From positions 10,459,381 to 10,523,380 of the forward strand of contig CM036221.1 in assembly GCA_020631735.1 (NCBI GenBank): a stretch of 64,000 bases of DNA, read 5' to 3'. Positions 34,435-45,955 of this stretch are shown here, in pieces. The notes below the pieces were generated by a model, which worked only from the letters and a program-made list of their open reading frames with translations, searched no databases and was not told the origin of the DNA. Position 1 is the first letter of the stretch. Each line of letters begins with the position of its first letter. The DNA is from Saccharum officinarum. Its lineage: Eukaryota > Streptophyta > Magnoliopsida > Poales > Poaceae. A program made the position numbers and the translations under genes.

Positions 34435-35495
34435 TGTCGGTACCAACAGTACGGGGGTACCACAGCTATCGCCAAAACACTAACAAAGACCGAAACCAGT
34501 AGAAAAGATAGCCCGCTCGACGGGGCGCCTCGACCGCGTCCCGGCTCCGACTCGTACGAGGCCCGCTCGACGGGGCGCCTCGACCGCGCCCCGGCTCCGA
34601 CTCGTACGAGGCCCGCTCGACGGGGCGCCTCGACCGCGTCCTGGCTCCGACTCATACGAGGCCCGCTCGACGGGGCGCCTCGACCGCGCTCCGGCCCCTC
34701 GACGCCCTTTCTTTACCTACCCGGGACAAAAGCCATAGCATTCAATGCGGTTACCTACTACCACCGACCGACATGGCTACGGCATGGGTCAACGCGGGAA
34801 CAATACCCACGTCAAGTCTCACTGTTTTACCGCCCATCCCGTGATGGGAGGTGAAAGCCGTCACTGTATCCACCATACCGCGCACTATTCACCACCAGTC
34901 ACCCTCGAGGGAGGATAAGACAAGGTCCGTCCCCGCGATACCGGGGATTCGGCCTTATCCATCCGACCTCGACCCAGCCTCGACCCGGCCCCAACGCTCG
35001 ACTTAGCTCGAAGGACGGTATGGCCTGGCACTCTGGGTCATTTCACCCTCTTGTCCCGTACCGCGTCAGGATACCCAGGGATGGCCGGCCATCCCGAAGC
35101 CACGTCGCTACAGTCAACTCAACAGGAATCGACGAAACATCGCCTCAAGCCTCCCTCGACTTGGCCACCTCTCGCCCTATAAAAAGGCAGGCCAGGGCGA
35201 ACCAAAGGAGGGGGGGAGAAAAAACACGAAGCATCACGGAAAAAACGCGAAGCAACCATCTTTCTCCTTTTTCTCTTTGAGACTTGGGGCTCGACACCCT
35301 CTCTCGCCTGCTTGTAACCCCTACACGAGCACCCCGGTGCAAGGAAATACAAACCTCTCTTCCCCGCTGGACGTAGGGCCTTCTTTTGCCCGAACCAGGA
35401 TAAACCCCCGTGTGTTCTCCTTGCATCACCATCCAGGAAAGAGTCACGCAGCATTTACTCGTTGGTTTAGGAACCCCTCGGTCCGAACACCGACA
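34435..35495 (+). repeat. 3' LTR of the Gypsy element
   Basis: 1061 bp, about 99% identical to 17537-18602, ending CGACA directly before the CCATT duplication. The 50-bp array is at 34511-34698 and the TATA box at 35178-35185. Confidence 0.93.
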
Positions 35496-35500
35496 CCATT

Positions 35501-37753
35501 GCTGACGCTACAGAGCGTGCAGAGAGGGGTGGCAGAGGCAGTGGGATTCACATTGGCGAGCATCGCTTTCATCTTAATGATCAACAGCTCGGTACTGAGG
35601 CCACAGAGGGCATAGAGGACCCACCTGCAGAGCAGCCCATAGAGGAGATAGAGGAGCAGACCACTCAGACTCTACCGTGTCGTCACTCAGGACGTACGCG
35701 AGCTCAGGTGACTCCTAGGCCAGAGGGCCAGCATCATGGAGGTCGTCCATCTCCCAGGGCTCGAGGTCACCCCCCAGTCGAGCACTTTGACCTCAGGGGA
35801 GCTACAGCACGATAGGTATAGGCTCTCAGATTTGTCGAGGTAAGTCGGTGGTTCCCACCTCAGCGGGATCCCCGAGCTTTAGAGGGCTTCTACACGCCTC
35901 TGCATGAGGATTTCTACAGAGCCTACGTCGACAGCAGGATTGCATTTAGACCTCAGAGAGTCTGTCGCCTTGAGGCTTTAGTTGAAGTGGTTGGTGAGCA
36001 GCTCCGTCCACACTTGTCCTTTCTACCTGGTCTGTCAGACTTTCTAGGACGGACTGGAGCTTACTGCGGGACTTGGGTCAGAGAGTTCTACTCCTCACTT
36101 TGGATTGACCCTGCTCATCAGTTCATTCACTTTGCATTCAGAGGCCATGACCGAAGACTGTACAACACTAGGGTACGGGAGATTCTTAGACTCCCTCCTT
36201 CAGAGACGAAGATTCGCTAGTTGTGCTTTGGACAGACTTCACCACCGAGACGTCCTCACGGAGGTTCAGTGCCACCCATAGATCTGATCAGACCCTGCTT
36301 CCATGAGCCGTTTGGCGAGGGGTCCAGACGTACACCTGCTAGCTTGACACCCCTTGCTAGAGTGCTAGATGTCATTGTGAGGCAGACCCTTCTATCGAGG
36401 CTAGGATATAGAGAGGGCCTGACACGGATGCAGCTCTGGGTTGTTCATCACCTCATCTCACAGACATTGTTTGATATTTGGGATCTGATGCTATGTGAGA
36501 TGGAGGACACTTTAGCAGAGGGCTTCAAGGGTCACCGGCAGCTACCTTATGCTCATTGGATCTGCTTTATTATTCGATCTGCATGTGATCTGTCTACAGA
36601 GATTAGATCTGAGATATCTGATACCACTACTGCATTTCTAGATTATGATATTCGATAGTTGTGGGCTTCAGTGACTAGAGAGCAGGCACCTAGGCCAGGA
36701 CAGCGTCAGAGGCCAGAGGTTCCAGAGACAGCAGCTGAGCAGGATGAGACCGTTGAGGGTCTTGCTGAGGCCGAGATTGCAGACCTTGATACTTAGCCAG
36801 CTGATCCAGTCAAGGATGCTGCCACTGACAGCACTAACGAGGATTACCAGCCCATCCCCTGGTATCGCTCTCCTCGGTCTCACGACCATGAGGCCAGTGG
36901 TTTAGGATCAGCCTCCCGCTCAGACCCAGCCATGGTGGCTATACTAGAGAGGCTGACCCAGGCTCAGGAGAGACAGGAGGTTCAGATGCAGTGACAGGCT
37001 CAGGACACAGCTGCTGCATTTGCTCAGATTCAGGCTCATCAGGACGAGTTTCAAAGGCAGCAGCTAGAGTTTCAGAGGCAGTAGTTTGAGATGCAGAGGC
37101 AGCAGGCAGCCACCCAGCAGCAGTACCTTGAGCTCCTGTGACACCTCGTCACTGTTGGGGTACCTCCACCACCGTCTGTCCTAACTCCAGCACTACAGCC
37201 CAGTGGACTTCAGAGTCAGGGACAGCCGAGCTTCCAGTTTACCTCTCCCCAGCAGCAGGTGCCTTAGACTTTTTAGTCCTCGAGCTACACTCCTATTCAG
37301 ACGGGGTTCACTCCACTAGCTCAGCCCAGACCTCACCTTCTCTCAGGCACTCCTTTCACCAACTTGAGTGCCTCCTACAGCGAGCTGACTGGTCAGCCGA
37401 CTCTCTCGCACACCACAGTTGTGACTTCTTCAGGGATGTCAGTTTCTGAGATTGTCATTCTTCCTATGTCAGGGGCCGAGACTACAGAGACTGTGCCGTC
37501 GTCAGTTGCTTCGACAGATCCTCTCACTCTTGGTATTTTTCAGGCTCAGGTGATAGAGACTGCTCCTATTGTTGCTACTACATCTTTAGTTCCTGCACCT
37601 GCTCTATAGACCCAGACTGCTTCACTGCCACATCCATCTATAGAGGGTCAGCCTGACAGTTCAGAGTCTGAGGAGGATACCTCTCAGTTTGTGATCACTC
37701 CGCGCTCCTCGGCACCCGACTAGACAGCTTCTGTTCCCCCGTCAGTTCCTTAG
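35501..37753 (+). pseudogene. Envelope-position ORF, 3' part, twelve in-frame stops
   Basis: One frame runs about 750 codons without a frameshift. The middle (near 35860-36660) resembles the putative plant transposon protein domain found in grass retroelements: FYTPLHEDFYRAY, WVREFYSSLWID, FAFRGHDRRLYN, RMQLWVVHHLIS. The 3' third (36900-37750) is Gln-rich with possible coiled coil (QEVQMQ, QLEFQRQ), then Ser/Thr/Pro-rich. Internal stops are TAG at 35813, 35819, 36218, 36656, 36794, 37082, 37265, 37274, 37607 and 37721, and TGA at 36992 and 37139. TAG at 37751 may be the normal end. No TAA occurs. The pattern fits C-to-T mutation of Gln CAG and Arg CGA codons. Confidence 0.65.
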
Positions 37754-38177
37754 TTTTGTTTTTGGCGTTTGATGCCAAAGGGGAAGAGAGTAGATTCAGG
37801 GGGAGTGTTGATAGAGGGTTTAGTTTTTCTTTGTGTGCTACTTTCATGCTACATTCATGCATCATGTTTAATTTCTCGCCCTGTATTTTGTGACAAGTGT
37901 GCTTATGAGACTTTACTATATTATGTCACGTTTTGGTTCTAGCTCATAAGGTTGTGCTTCTGTGCCTTACTCTGATTTCATATGAGTTATGTTTTTATAT
38001 GTACTAACTCTTCTGTTTTATCCTGTGAGTACACTCAGTTGGCTTGGAACTCATAAGCAATTCCTAATCTTTTGGGCTTACAACTTTTTGCTTATGTGAA
38101 CCAAGCATGTTCGAAAACCTCAACTTTTAAATCCTCTGAATCTAAGTGTTGTCATCAATCACCAAAAAGGGGGAGAT
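37754..38177 (+). other. Copia 3' untranslated region and polypurine tract
   Basis: T-rich sequence without ORFs, ending in AAAAAGGGGGAGAT (about 38164-38177) directly before the 3' LTR. That purine run is the plus-strand priming site. A similar GGGGGAG follows the end of the envelope-position ORF near 37800, as in other SIRE-type elements. Confidence 0.75.
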
Positions 38178-39775
38178 TGAAAGCATCTAGGCCCTAGGAG
38201 TTGGTTTTGGCAATTGATGACAACGCATTATTACCATGACTAACATGTGTTTTGCAGAACCTCTATTAAGTTAGGTCATGGGATTGATAACTGCTTTGGG
38301 CACTATGGAATTCATGCCCCTTGATGGAAATTGTTTTGGTTTTCGAAGGATCAACGACAAGATTAAGGACGGTTAGTTTCGGATGTCAAGGTGTTGAGTT
38401 ACATCCGGAATAGTCGTTAGGATCTTCACTTTTTTCCTTTGGCCGTACTATAAAGGGGGGCATGAGCGAGTAGCTTGACCTAGGTGAGTCTTTTGTTTAG
38501 GTGTGGTGCACACTTGTCTAACTTAGCACTAGGTAGCTCAAGAAAAGCTCAAAGTTCAGTTGGAAGCAACTTGGTTCAAGTTGCGTCGCGTTTCGAAGTC
38601 GTTTGAGCTGTTTTCCCTTGACCGGACGCGGTCTCTGTCATGACCAGACGCGTCCGATCAGTACTAACAGTCACTACGTTTTCAACCTGGTTGACCGGAC
38701 GCGGTCCCTGTGAGGACCGGACGTGTTGATCAGTCTAACATGTGTTTCAGAGGGTAAAAGTATAATCGGACGCGACTGGAAAATGATCGGACGCGTCCGG
38801 TCACGTTCCAGTAAGGTACTTAGCTGACCTGATGCGTCCGGTCATCACTGATCGGACACGGTCGAGCATCAGGTTAAAGTACAGTAAGGTTCTTGCACGA
38901 TCGGACGCGTCCGGTCACCCCTGATCAGTGCGTCCGGTCACTCAGCGGTATCGTTCGGGTTTTCGACCGTTACACTCGATCGGCGCGTCCAGTCATGTCG
39001 ACTGGCGCGTCCGGTCAGTGTGTGTTTTGCTGAGTTAGCTGGTAACGATTGGATTTGACTGTGGGGTGTATAAATACATCCCCTCCACCTCTTTTAGAGG
39101 TCTCTTGCTCATTTGTTCAGCTGAGAAACACCTTACAAGTGCAAGGGAGTGCAAGATCCCTAGTGAGGGTAGTGATTTGAGAATCAAAGTTTGAGATCCC
39201 TCATTAGTGACTAGAGAGTAGCAAGTGTGCATCCATCTTCTCTTTAGGCTCGTTGTGGTCAAGTGAGAGTTCTAGCTTGTTACTCTTGGTGATCGCCATC
39301 ACCTAGATGGTTTGGTGGTGATTGGGAGTTTGGTGATTATCTGGCGAGCTTGTGGATGACCCAACTCATGTTGTGAGCGGTTTTGGGCGATTCACCGCGA
39401 TGGAGTGTCAAAGAATCAGCCCGTAGAGAGCACTTGATCCTTGCGCGGATCAAGGGGGAGCTACACCCTTGCGCGGGTGCTCCAACGAGGACTAGTGGGG
39501 AGTGGCGACTCTCCGATACCTCGGGAAAACATCGTCGTGTTCCTCACCCTTACTTTTAAGCATTTACTTTCGAGTGTTACTTTAATTGCTTGTTTACTTT
39601 CCTAGAATTGCCTTGCTAGACTAGGATTGGAACTTATGGTGTAAAACTTTAACCGGTACAATTACAAGGAACACTAGTAGATACTAGGGGTGAAGTTTGG
39701 CTTATAGGGTTTAATTCTTGCAATTAATTTTTAGAAAAGCTCAATTCACCCCTTTTGGGCATCTTGATCCTTTCA
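38178..39775 (+). repeat. 3' LTR of the Copia element
   Basis: 1598 bp, starting TGAAAGCATC and ending TTTCA, with TATAAATA at 39069-39076. It differs from the 5' LTR mainly by C/T and G/A changes and carries one extra GACC-GACGCG repeat unit near 38625. Confidence 0.93.
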
Positions 39776-39795
39776 CCAGCTTTCGTTGGCAGAAC

Positions 39796-40767
39796 GAAAA
39801 AGTGCACGTTACCTCCCAACTTTCGTGAAAGTTTGTTTTTTCCTTGAGCTCTAAAATCGAGAAAAAAAAACACCTTCTTAAGACTTTTAAAACCGTTCAT
39901 CTTACCTCTCTGGCTCTGTTATAAACAGTTTTGAATGCGGTTTCATCTTTTTCTTTTTTATTTATTTTGGCTGAATCTTTGAAAAATTATAGTACATCAT
40001 AAAAAAAATCATAAAATGGAAAATCCAATTTCGGTGGACTCCACATGAGTAACACAGTGAACATATAATATGGTATGTTTTAGTACAAAGTTTTTGTTGT
40101 GGCTTTAGATCTATTCTTTTATGTAATTAATTGGAATAATTCATAGCTGCAGTTTCTATGGTCCATTTTTGATGAAATTTTTATGATGGACTAATTATTA
40201 TATGATTGAACAGTAGTAAAAATTTCATACTTATTCGATCATATATAGCTTAGTTATAGATTTATTTATATTTAACCAACATAAACCTAAATAAAATCTA
40301 TAACTGAGTTATACATGATCTAATGAGTATGAAATTTTTACTATAGTTTAAGCATACAATAAGTAGCCCACCATAAAAATTTTACCATAATTGGACCATA
40401 GAAACTACAACTATCAATTATTCTATTTAATTACAGAAAAGTATATATCTAAAGCCACAACAAAAACTTTGTACTAAAGCATACTATATTATATATTTAC
40501 TGTGTAGATCTACTCATGTGGAGTCCAAAAAAATTAGATTTTCTATTTTATGATTTTTTTTTATGATTTATTATGATTTTTCAAAGATTCAGCCGAAATA
40601 AATAAAAAGACAAAGACAAAATCGCCTTCAAAACCGTTTATAACATGGACCAGGGAGGTAAGATGAACGATTTTAAAAGTTGAGGAAGGTGTTTTACCCG
40701 GTTTTGGAGTTTTGGGAGAAAAAGCGGACTTACGCAAAAGTGGAGGGAGGTAATATGGACTTTTTCC
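39796..40767. mobile_element. Foldback (long inverted-repeat) element, non-autonomous
   Basis: Almost the whole 0.97 kb is an imperfect palindrome with arms of about 480 bases meeting near 40275-40285. Matching landmarks are GTTACCTCCC (39809) against GGGAGGTAAT (40745), TTCATCTTACCTC (39896) against GAGGTAAGATGAACG (40655), and ACAAAGTTTTTGTTGTGGC (40085) against its complement at 40450. It is AT-rich and non-coding. No clear target duplication is seen, and the superfamily is undetermined. Confidence 0.85.
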
Positions 40768-41133
40768 TTGAAAGAATAAGAGGGCAACGGTAGCAGCGCC
40801 TACGAGCGCCGTGGGCTGATAATTGTGACCCGAGCTCCGTACTGACACATATTTCATTTGTTTTTTCTTTGCTCTAGTTAATTATTTTGTTTGTTTTGTT
40901 TTTTGTTATATGTTATATTTTTTCATTTACCTTTATTTTCTTCTGTTTTTCCCTTTTCATGTGTTCTATAGATTTTCTTGTTTTTATTTTTAAATATACA
41001 TTAATTTACTCTACTTAATTGTTTTTCCTTTGTTCATCATTTTCATGTTTTGCTTTTGATTTTTTATATTTCATGAGATATATGTGATGTTTAAATATTA
41101 TATATGTTATATTCTATTGTTTACTTTTGTTTA
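40768..41133. repeat. T-rich degenerate repeat, left part
   Basis: After a short GC-containing stretch (40790-40850), a strongly T-rich strand continues to 41133 with ATGTTATATTCTATTG-like words. It resembles 45707-45940 and 47330-48330. The Helitron candidate apparently inserted inside it. Confidence 0.5.
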
Positions 41134-41168
41134 CAAGCAAAAATACCCGTGCGTTGCAACGGGAATAA

Positions 41169-41650
41169 AATAATGCTCGATCATTGATAATACACTAAGA
41201 TATAGTTCAATGGTAGCAACAACATCATTGGCAATTGTCAGCCTTTGCAAGCGATACTTAGTTACAGTAGCTCTTTTTGGTTTTCTATCAACCAATAGTA
41301 CAAATAAACCTTTGAAACTGGATGGAAGAGGGTGCAACATAATAGCCTTACTTTCACTAATAGGGCTTTTGTTACATCTTTGGAAAAATGTAGTAAATGT
41401 GAATGTACTCCCAGCATGTGGTTGGCTGACAAAATTTATCTGGCCATCCATTAGCTCAACAAATCATTTGCTGATGGTCAATCCAATTTTAGTACCACAC
41501 GCCTGCATGAAAAAGTGTAAACACCTTGGCTTGGTCATCCAATTGTGTGAATATCATAGGGCATTTCATTTTTCTCATAAGAAAACAAAATTTGAAGCTT
41601 TCCCAACTGTTTGAGCTATCAGCAGCTTCAACTTTGGCTACAAGAGTTTT
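41169..41650 (-). pseudogene. Captured fragment of a cytokinin-receptor-like histidine kinase
   Basis: Minus strand. An upstream piece reads NSWESF. A G-box region follows (GTKIGLTISK, a TGA, then FVELMDGQINFVS near 41505-41435), and then GSTFTFTTFFQRCNKS and LHPLPSSFKGLFVLLVDRKPKRATVTKYRLQRL (last part of the ATP-binding domain and the start of the receiver-like region). This order matches plant CHASE-domain sensor kinases. At least one in-frame stop and a frame change near 41500 make it non-functional. Intron-like breaks suggest capture as DNA. Confidence 0.7.
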
Positions 41651-43240
41651 TCATCTTTATATGCATTCATCCCATTAGCCACTGGCTCAACTTTGGCTGC
41701 TGTTGCAAGATAGAGATCTGCAATATAAACTTGTTCAAAAATATATCCCTGTTCTGTGAAGTGTCAGTGCAAGCAAATATAAATCATAAACTTAAGCTGG
41801 CATTGCAGAAACTTAGTTTTATTTCACCAATCAAAACGGATTCAACTGAACCCTGAGAAATTGGATAATGTGAGCAAATGGATTAGTAATTAAGAAAGGA
41901 ATAGAATTGAAGGAGAAATATAGCTGAAAACATAAACATGTCCAAGCTTCACTACGGGGTGTTTTTTTGGCTCTACATAGCAGTATTAGCTGGTTGATGA
42001 CGGTAAGATGCAAAAGGCACCAAACCAAAATGTTACTAAAATAAATTGAAAAAACAAGCATGGACAATCATTAACTTCTTCTAGCTCTAGGACCTCGCAT
42101 CATGAGATGAAAGACAAACCTTACAAAACTTTATTGTTACATCCCTCAAGCGTTTGAAAACAGCAACTCGAAATCCGACAGAAGCTGAGAATACATGGCT
42201 CAAGAACCAAGCTAACAATCTTGAAGCAAATCTGCAAAGAATAAACCACATATCAATGCAGCATAGTTGTACCTTTGAATGATAACTTCCTACAGAGGTT
42301 AATACTAATGTGCTAGATTGAAATATCGAAGAATTAAAATGAGCTTAATGATATCTAATGACCAGTCATATGTTCTTTCCCTCACAAAGTGGCAGAAATA
42401 TAAAACTCCAACCAAGTAACCAACATAAATAATTCACATACTACAAAAAAATAAAAAATGAAAGGTTTCCAAATTTACCCCATAATAGCATGAAATTGAC
42501 AGCGTGCTGAATCTTGGACATAACAATAACATGCAACATATAAGAAGAAAAAACTAAGGTATTTCAATCATCTCTACGTGGAAAACAACGATTTTATCTA
42601 AGTGGCCCTGAATCTATGCTCAAATATAACATAACATGATCCAGTTCTGCACCAAAGAGCAGAACACATCAGAACAAATTGCTATTATCATGGTCAAAAT
42701 TAATTAAGCTAATCTAAAAGAACTTTGACAAGCATCAGCTATTGAACAAACAGGCACGAAGAGTCTCTGAAGATAGATTCCCTGTATATTTTAATCACAT
42801 GGATCGCAGCAATCGAGGGTTGTGGCAGTACACAGGTACGTACCTGGCCAATAAGTGCACACTGGACGATAGTTGTTCTTCTCGTCAAGATCAGAAAGAT
42901 CAAAATTAAAAATTCGAAGATGAGGTGCTCGGTGAGATCAGGAACTTCTCCTGCACGTCGAGGAAATTCGTGAGGGTAACCCAATCAAATCTGCAATATA
43001 TAAGATGCCAAAAAAGCAGACGAAATTCGCGTCGAACTTGGATTTGAGGCCGAACATACCTTGCATTTGATTTTTTCCCAATCCAATTCCGATTAAGACC
43101 CGTTCGGACAAAATCGCATCGTTCTACGCCGCTCCCGCCCAGCTCCGAGTCCATCCTGACATCCCTGCGGCTCGTCGGCCTTGGCGTCTGCGTAGCCAAA
43201 GCACAGCATGCTGAGGATATCATTTGTGGTCACGGCCTGC
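41651..43240. other. Helitron interior without recognised genes
   Basis: AT-rich sequence to about 42900, then a GC-richer part (42900-43230) with a minus-strand 105-codon ORF of no recognised family. It may be a second captured fragment, for example a leader exon, but I cannot name its source. Confidence 0.4.
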
Positions 43241-45261
43241 TGAAAGTCCATAGTTTGGTTTTGGCTAATTGATGAAACCTAAGTATTAATCACATGTGCT
43301 TAAGTGTTGAAAGCAAAAGGTGATTGGTACACTCCTAAGTTATGGCAAGATGCATGTTGATCATGATGACTTGGTGCCATGCTCGGAGAAGAAGAGGAGA
43401 TGGAGTGCAATCCTATGGAGCTCAAGGCAAAGGTATAGATAGGATTTGCTTTTTGGTGATCAAGACACCATAGACGGTGTGATCACACTTAGGATCGATA
43501 GCCGTACTATAATGAGGAGAATTTTCGGAGCTATTGATCACTTAAGTGCCACTAGATGAAGATTCATTTGCATATGCATTTAGATCTAGTGGAGGACCTT
43601 AGGTCATCCTTCTGTGTTTGGCTTGATGCCTTCAGTTAATTTCTACTATAAGTATGTGAACTTTGTTAAAATTTAATACAAAATCGAGCACTGTGGGGAT
43701 CTCCCCCACAGACTTTTCGGTCAAAAAAATGATTGTGAAAATGCTAACACACATGCACATGGTGATGTACACTTGGTGATGTTAGCACATTTGCGAAGGC
43801 GGTGGTGTTTGAGAGGTAGAGAGGGGTTTGGGTTCCTCGCTTTTATGGAAGTGAAACACCTATTTTTCACTGCGCTGGACGCGAAGAAACGGAGGCGAAA
43901 GAGAGTCACTGGAGTGACCGGACGCGCGATCGGACGCTGGATCGGACGCGGCTGGCACATCCGGTCAGCTCATCCCACGTGCAGAGGCAGTAGTGCGCAC
44001 ACCGGCGTGTCCGGTCGGTCACGGGACCGGCGTGTCCAGTCAAGCTCCAGAGAAGTTGCAAAACACACGAGGTCGATCGAACGCGGTGGCGCGTCCGGTC
44101 ATGATTGACCGGACGTGTCCGATCGTGTGTGGGTGCTTACCGGAATCGATCGGACGTTGGCACTGTGGCGTCCGATCAGTTCAAGCGGCGCGTCCAGTCA
44201 CGTGGTCAGCAACGCGATTCAACACCGACCGGACGCTGCGACCGCATCCGGTCAGTTTGACCGGCGCGTCCGGTCAGTACGCAGGCAGCGACAACTTGTT
44301 CCTAACGGCTCTATTCTTTGGGGTTGCTTATAAATACTTGTTGGCCGGCTCCTAGAGGAGTCTCTTGGACTTTTTGACACTCTAATATCCTCTTGAGTTG
44401 AGCACATCCCCTCCCACTCATCTCCCTTGCTTGATTGACAAATCAAAGTGAGTTTGAGTGATCTCAAGTGTATTTGCTTGTGAGTTTGCATCTAGTTGGC
44501 ACTTGGGTGAGCATTGGCTGCGGGATTCTTATTACTCTTAGTGGTTGCCGCCACCTAGATGGCTTGAAGATAGCGGAGGAGTTGTGGCAAGAGTGGTGCT
44601 TGTTCTTGGCCACCTTCCGATGTTTTGTGAGGGGTTTTGTGCCTTCCCCGGTGGAGCGCCAAAGGCAACTTTAGTAAATTGCTCTTGTCATTGAGTTACC
44701 TCACTTGCGGTAGGTTCTTGCGGTGCTCTTGGGAGCTTGGTTTTGGATTGCCAATTAGCCACCGAGCCACGAAGTGGTGGTCGACACAACGAGGACGTAG
44801 CATGCCGGCAAGCAGTGAACCTCAGGAGAAAAATTGTGTGTCACCTTTGTGATTGATTTCTTGGATTTCTCCCAGTGATTGGTCTTCATATTGTTGTGAT
44901 TAGTTCATCTCTTGATGCGGTGGTATAAAGATCACTTACCTCTCTTTTACATTCCGCAAACTAGTTGTAACAAGCTCTTTAGTGTAATTAGTTTTGAGAG
45001 CTTGTATTTTTTTTTGCTAGTGTAGCTTGTTTCCTAGTTGAGCTCTTTAGTGTAGCTATCTTATGAGAGCTCGTAGTGACTTAGCCTTTGTTTGTTATAG
45101 TGATCATAGTTACTAGAATTGTTGGATAGGTGGCTTGCAACCCTTGTAAAGCTAGAGCTAATTCGCATTTCGCCATTTGTTATACTAACATTTTGCTCTA
45201 GTGAGTTTGTAGAATTTTTAATAGGATATTCACCCCCCTCTAGCCATATTAGGACCTTTCA
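43241..45261 (+). mobile_element. Solo LTR, same Copia family as 82-2025
   Basis: 2.02 kb from TGAAAGTCC to GGACCTTTCA. It is flanked by CCTGC (43236-43240) and CCTAC (45262-45266), a target duplication with one transition. It has GACCGGACGCG-type repeats at 43915-44275. No internal region remains, so unequal recombination between the two LTRs is the likely origin. Confidence 0.85.
44329..44336 (+). promoter_or_regulatory. TATA box of the solo LTR
   Basis: TATAAATA followed by CTTGTTGGCCGGCTCC, the mirror image of the box at 979-986 in the first solo LTR. Confidence 0.65.
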
Positions 45262-45706
45262 CCTACATGTCGAAGCAGCAGGCGAGGGCGATGAGACAGG
45301 GCAGCACAGACTGACCGAGCAGTGGAGAGTGGGCTAGCGGACAGCGGCGGGTGCACGTGGGCGAGCAGACGGCGGCGAGCAGGCGACGAGCGCGCGTGGG
45401 CGTAGCCACGATGTCGATGCGCCTCGGCTGCCTTCGCTTCCATCTCGACGTCGAGTGGTGGCGGCGACGATGCGAAACTTTTGTTTTCTTTTTTTTATTA
45501 CGGAGGAACAACATCCATGCGAGGGAAGGCCGGTCGATGTCCACGCGAGGGAAAAGCAAGCCACGCCGCAAGCGGGCCATGCGGGAAGACTGCAAATGCG
45601 CGTTTGGGCCAAAATAAAGCAAGTGGGGCAGTTGGCTAGTAGAATGGGCCAGACGAAAAATGGCCTAGACGAAAAAGCTGAAATTTTGTCTTTTTATTAT
45701 TAGGGA
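45262..45706. other. Helitron 5' end region (minus strand)
   Basis: GC-rich short ORFs occur on both strands at 45263-45620, none recognised. The last 90 bases become AT-rich toward the Helitron 5' terminus. Confidence 0.35.
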
Positions 45707-45945
45707 TAGTTTGATACTATATCTTTTTTCTTTTCTTCTATTTTGTCTTCTTTCTCTTTTCTTTTCTCTTTCTCATAGATTTTCTTATTTTCATTTCCTT
45801 TGTTTTTTATTTTACTCTATTTAGTTTGTTTTTTAGTTTCATGTTTTACTTCATGTGATAAATATAATGTTCATGTAGTATATGTTTTTTAACATAAGTA
45901 TAATCATATTTTTCCTTTCTTCTACTTCTTTTCCCTTTCGGAAAT
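45707..45945. repeat. T-rich degenerate repeat, middle part
   Basis: It continues the style of 40850-41133: TTTCTCATAGATTTTCTTATTTTCATTTCC against TTCTATAGATTTTCTTGTTTTTATTTTT. This supports an originally contiguous block split by the Helitron. Confidence 0.5.
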
Positions 45946-45955
45946 GCTATAATCA

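Larger units (their letters stand above)
17537..35495 (+). mobile_element. Gypsy LTR retrotransposon, Tat lineage (RIRE2/Retand-like), with antisense gene
   Basis: LTRs open TGTCGGTACCAAC and close CGAACACCGACA. CCATT occurs exactly at 17532-17536 and 35496-35500 as the target duplication. Tat features are a second RNase H between the first RNase H and integrase, a long antisense ORF between integrase and the 3' LTR, a TGGCGCGCCAGG primer site, and tandem repeats before the 3' LTR. LTRs differ by about 7 substitutions and 3 homopolymer indels in about 1061 bases, so the insertion is recent. The span includes a 100-N gap and a repeated segment of about 2.7 kb that is probably artificial; the true element is likely near 15.1 kb. 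Confidence 0.92.
8612..39775 (+). mobile_element. Copia LTR retrotransposon, SIRE/Maximus type, interrupted by a Gypsy element
   Basis: The element begins and ends with LTRs opening TGAAAGCATCTAGG and closing GATCCTTTCA. It is flanked by CCGGC (8607-8611) and CCAGC (39776-39780), a 5-bp target duplication with one transition. Inside are a Met-tRNA-like primer site, a long gag, a protease-integrase-RT-RNase H pol (the Copia order), a spacer, an envelope-position ORF and a purine tract. The 17,959-bp Gypsy insertion at 17537-35495 splits the envelope-position ORF; without it the element is about 13.2 kb. I counted roughly 68 substitutions in about 1570 aligned LTR bases, nearly all transitions. 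Confidence 0.92.
41134..45706 (-). mobile_element. Helitron candidate, minus strand, carrying a host gene fragment
   Basis: On the minus strand it would start TCCCTAATAATAAAAAGAC (5' end at 45706), like grass Helitrons. It would end with a hairpin CCCGTTGCAACGCACGGG (41164-41147) followed, after 6 bases, by GCTTG at 41134. It sits between A (41133) and T (45707), the expected AT target, with no duplication. The canonical end would be CTAG rather than CTTG, so the 3' end is imperfect. Without the nested solo LTR (43241-45261) it is about 2.55 kb. No Rep/helicase is present, so it is non-autonomous. Confidence 0.65.

Noticed and set aside
35501..37753. Amber codons read as an amino acid (recoding)
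   Set aside because: The host genes end in TAG (H2A and PPase both), so TAG is a normal stop here; mutation of Gln codons is simpler.
35501..37753. A true retroviral envelope gene
   Set aside because: No signal peptide or transmembrane pattern was seen; only its position after pol suggests the name.
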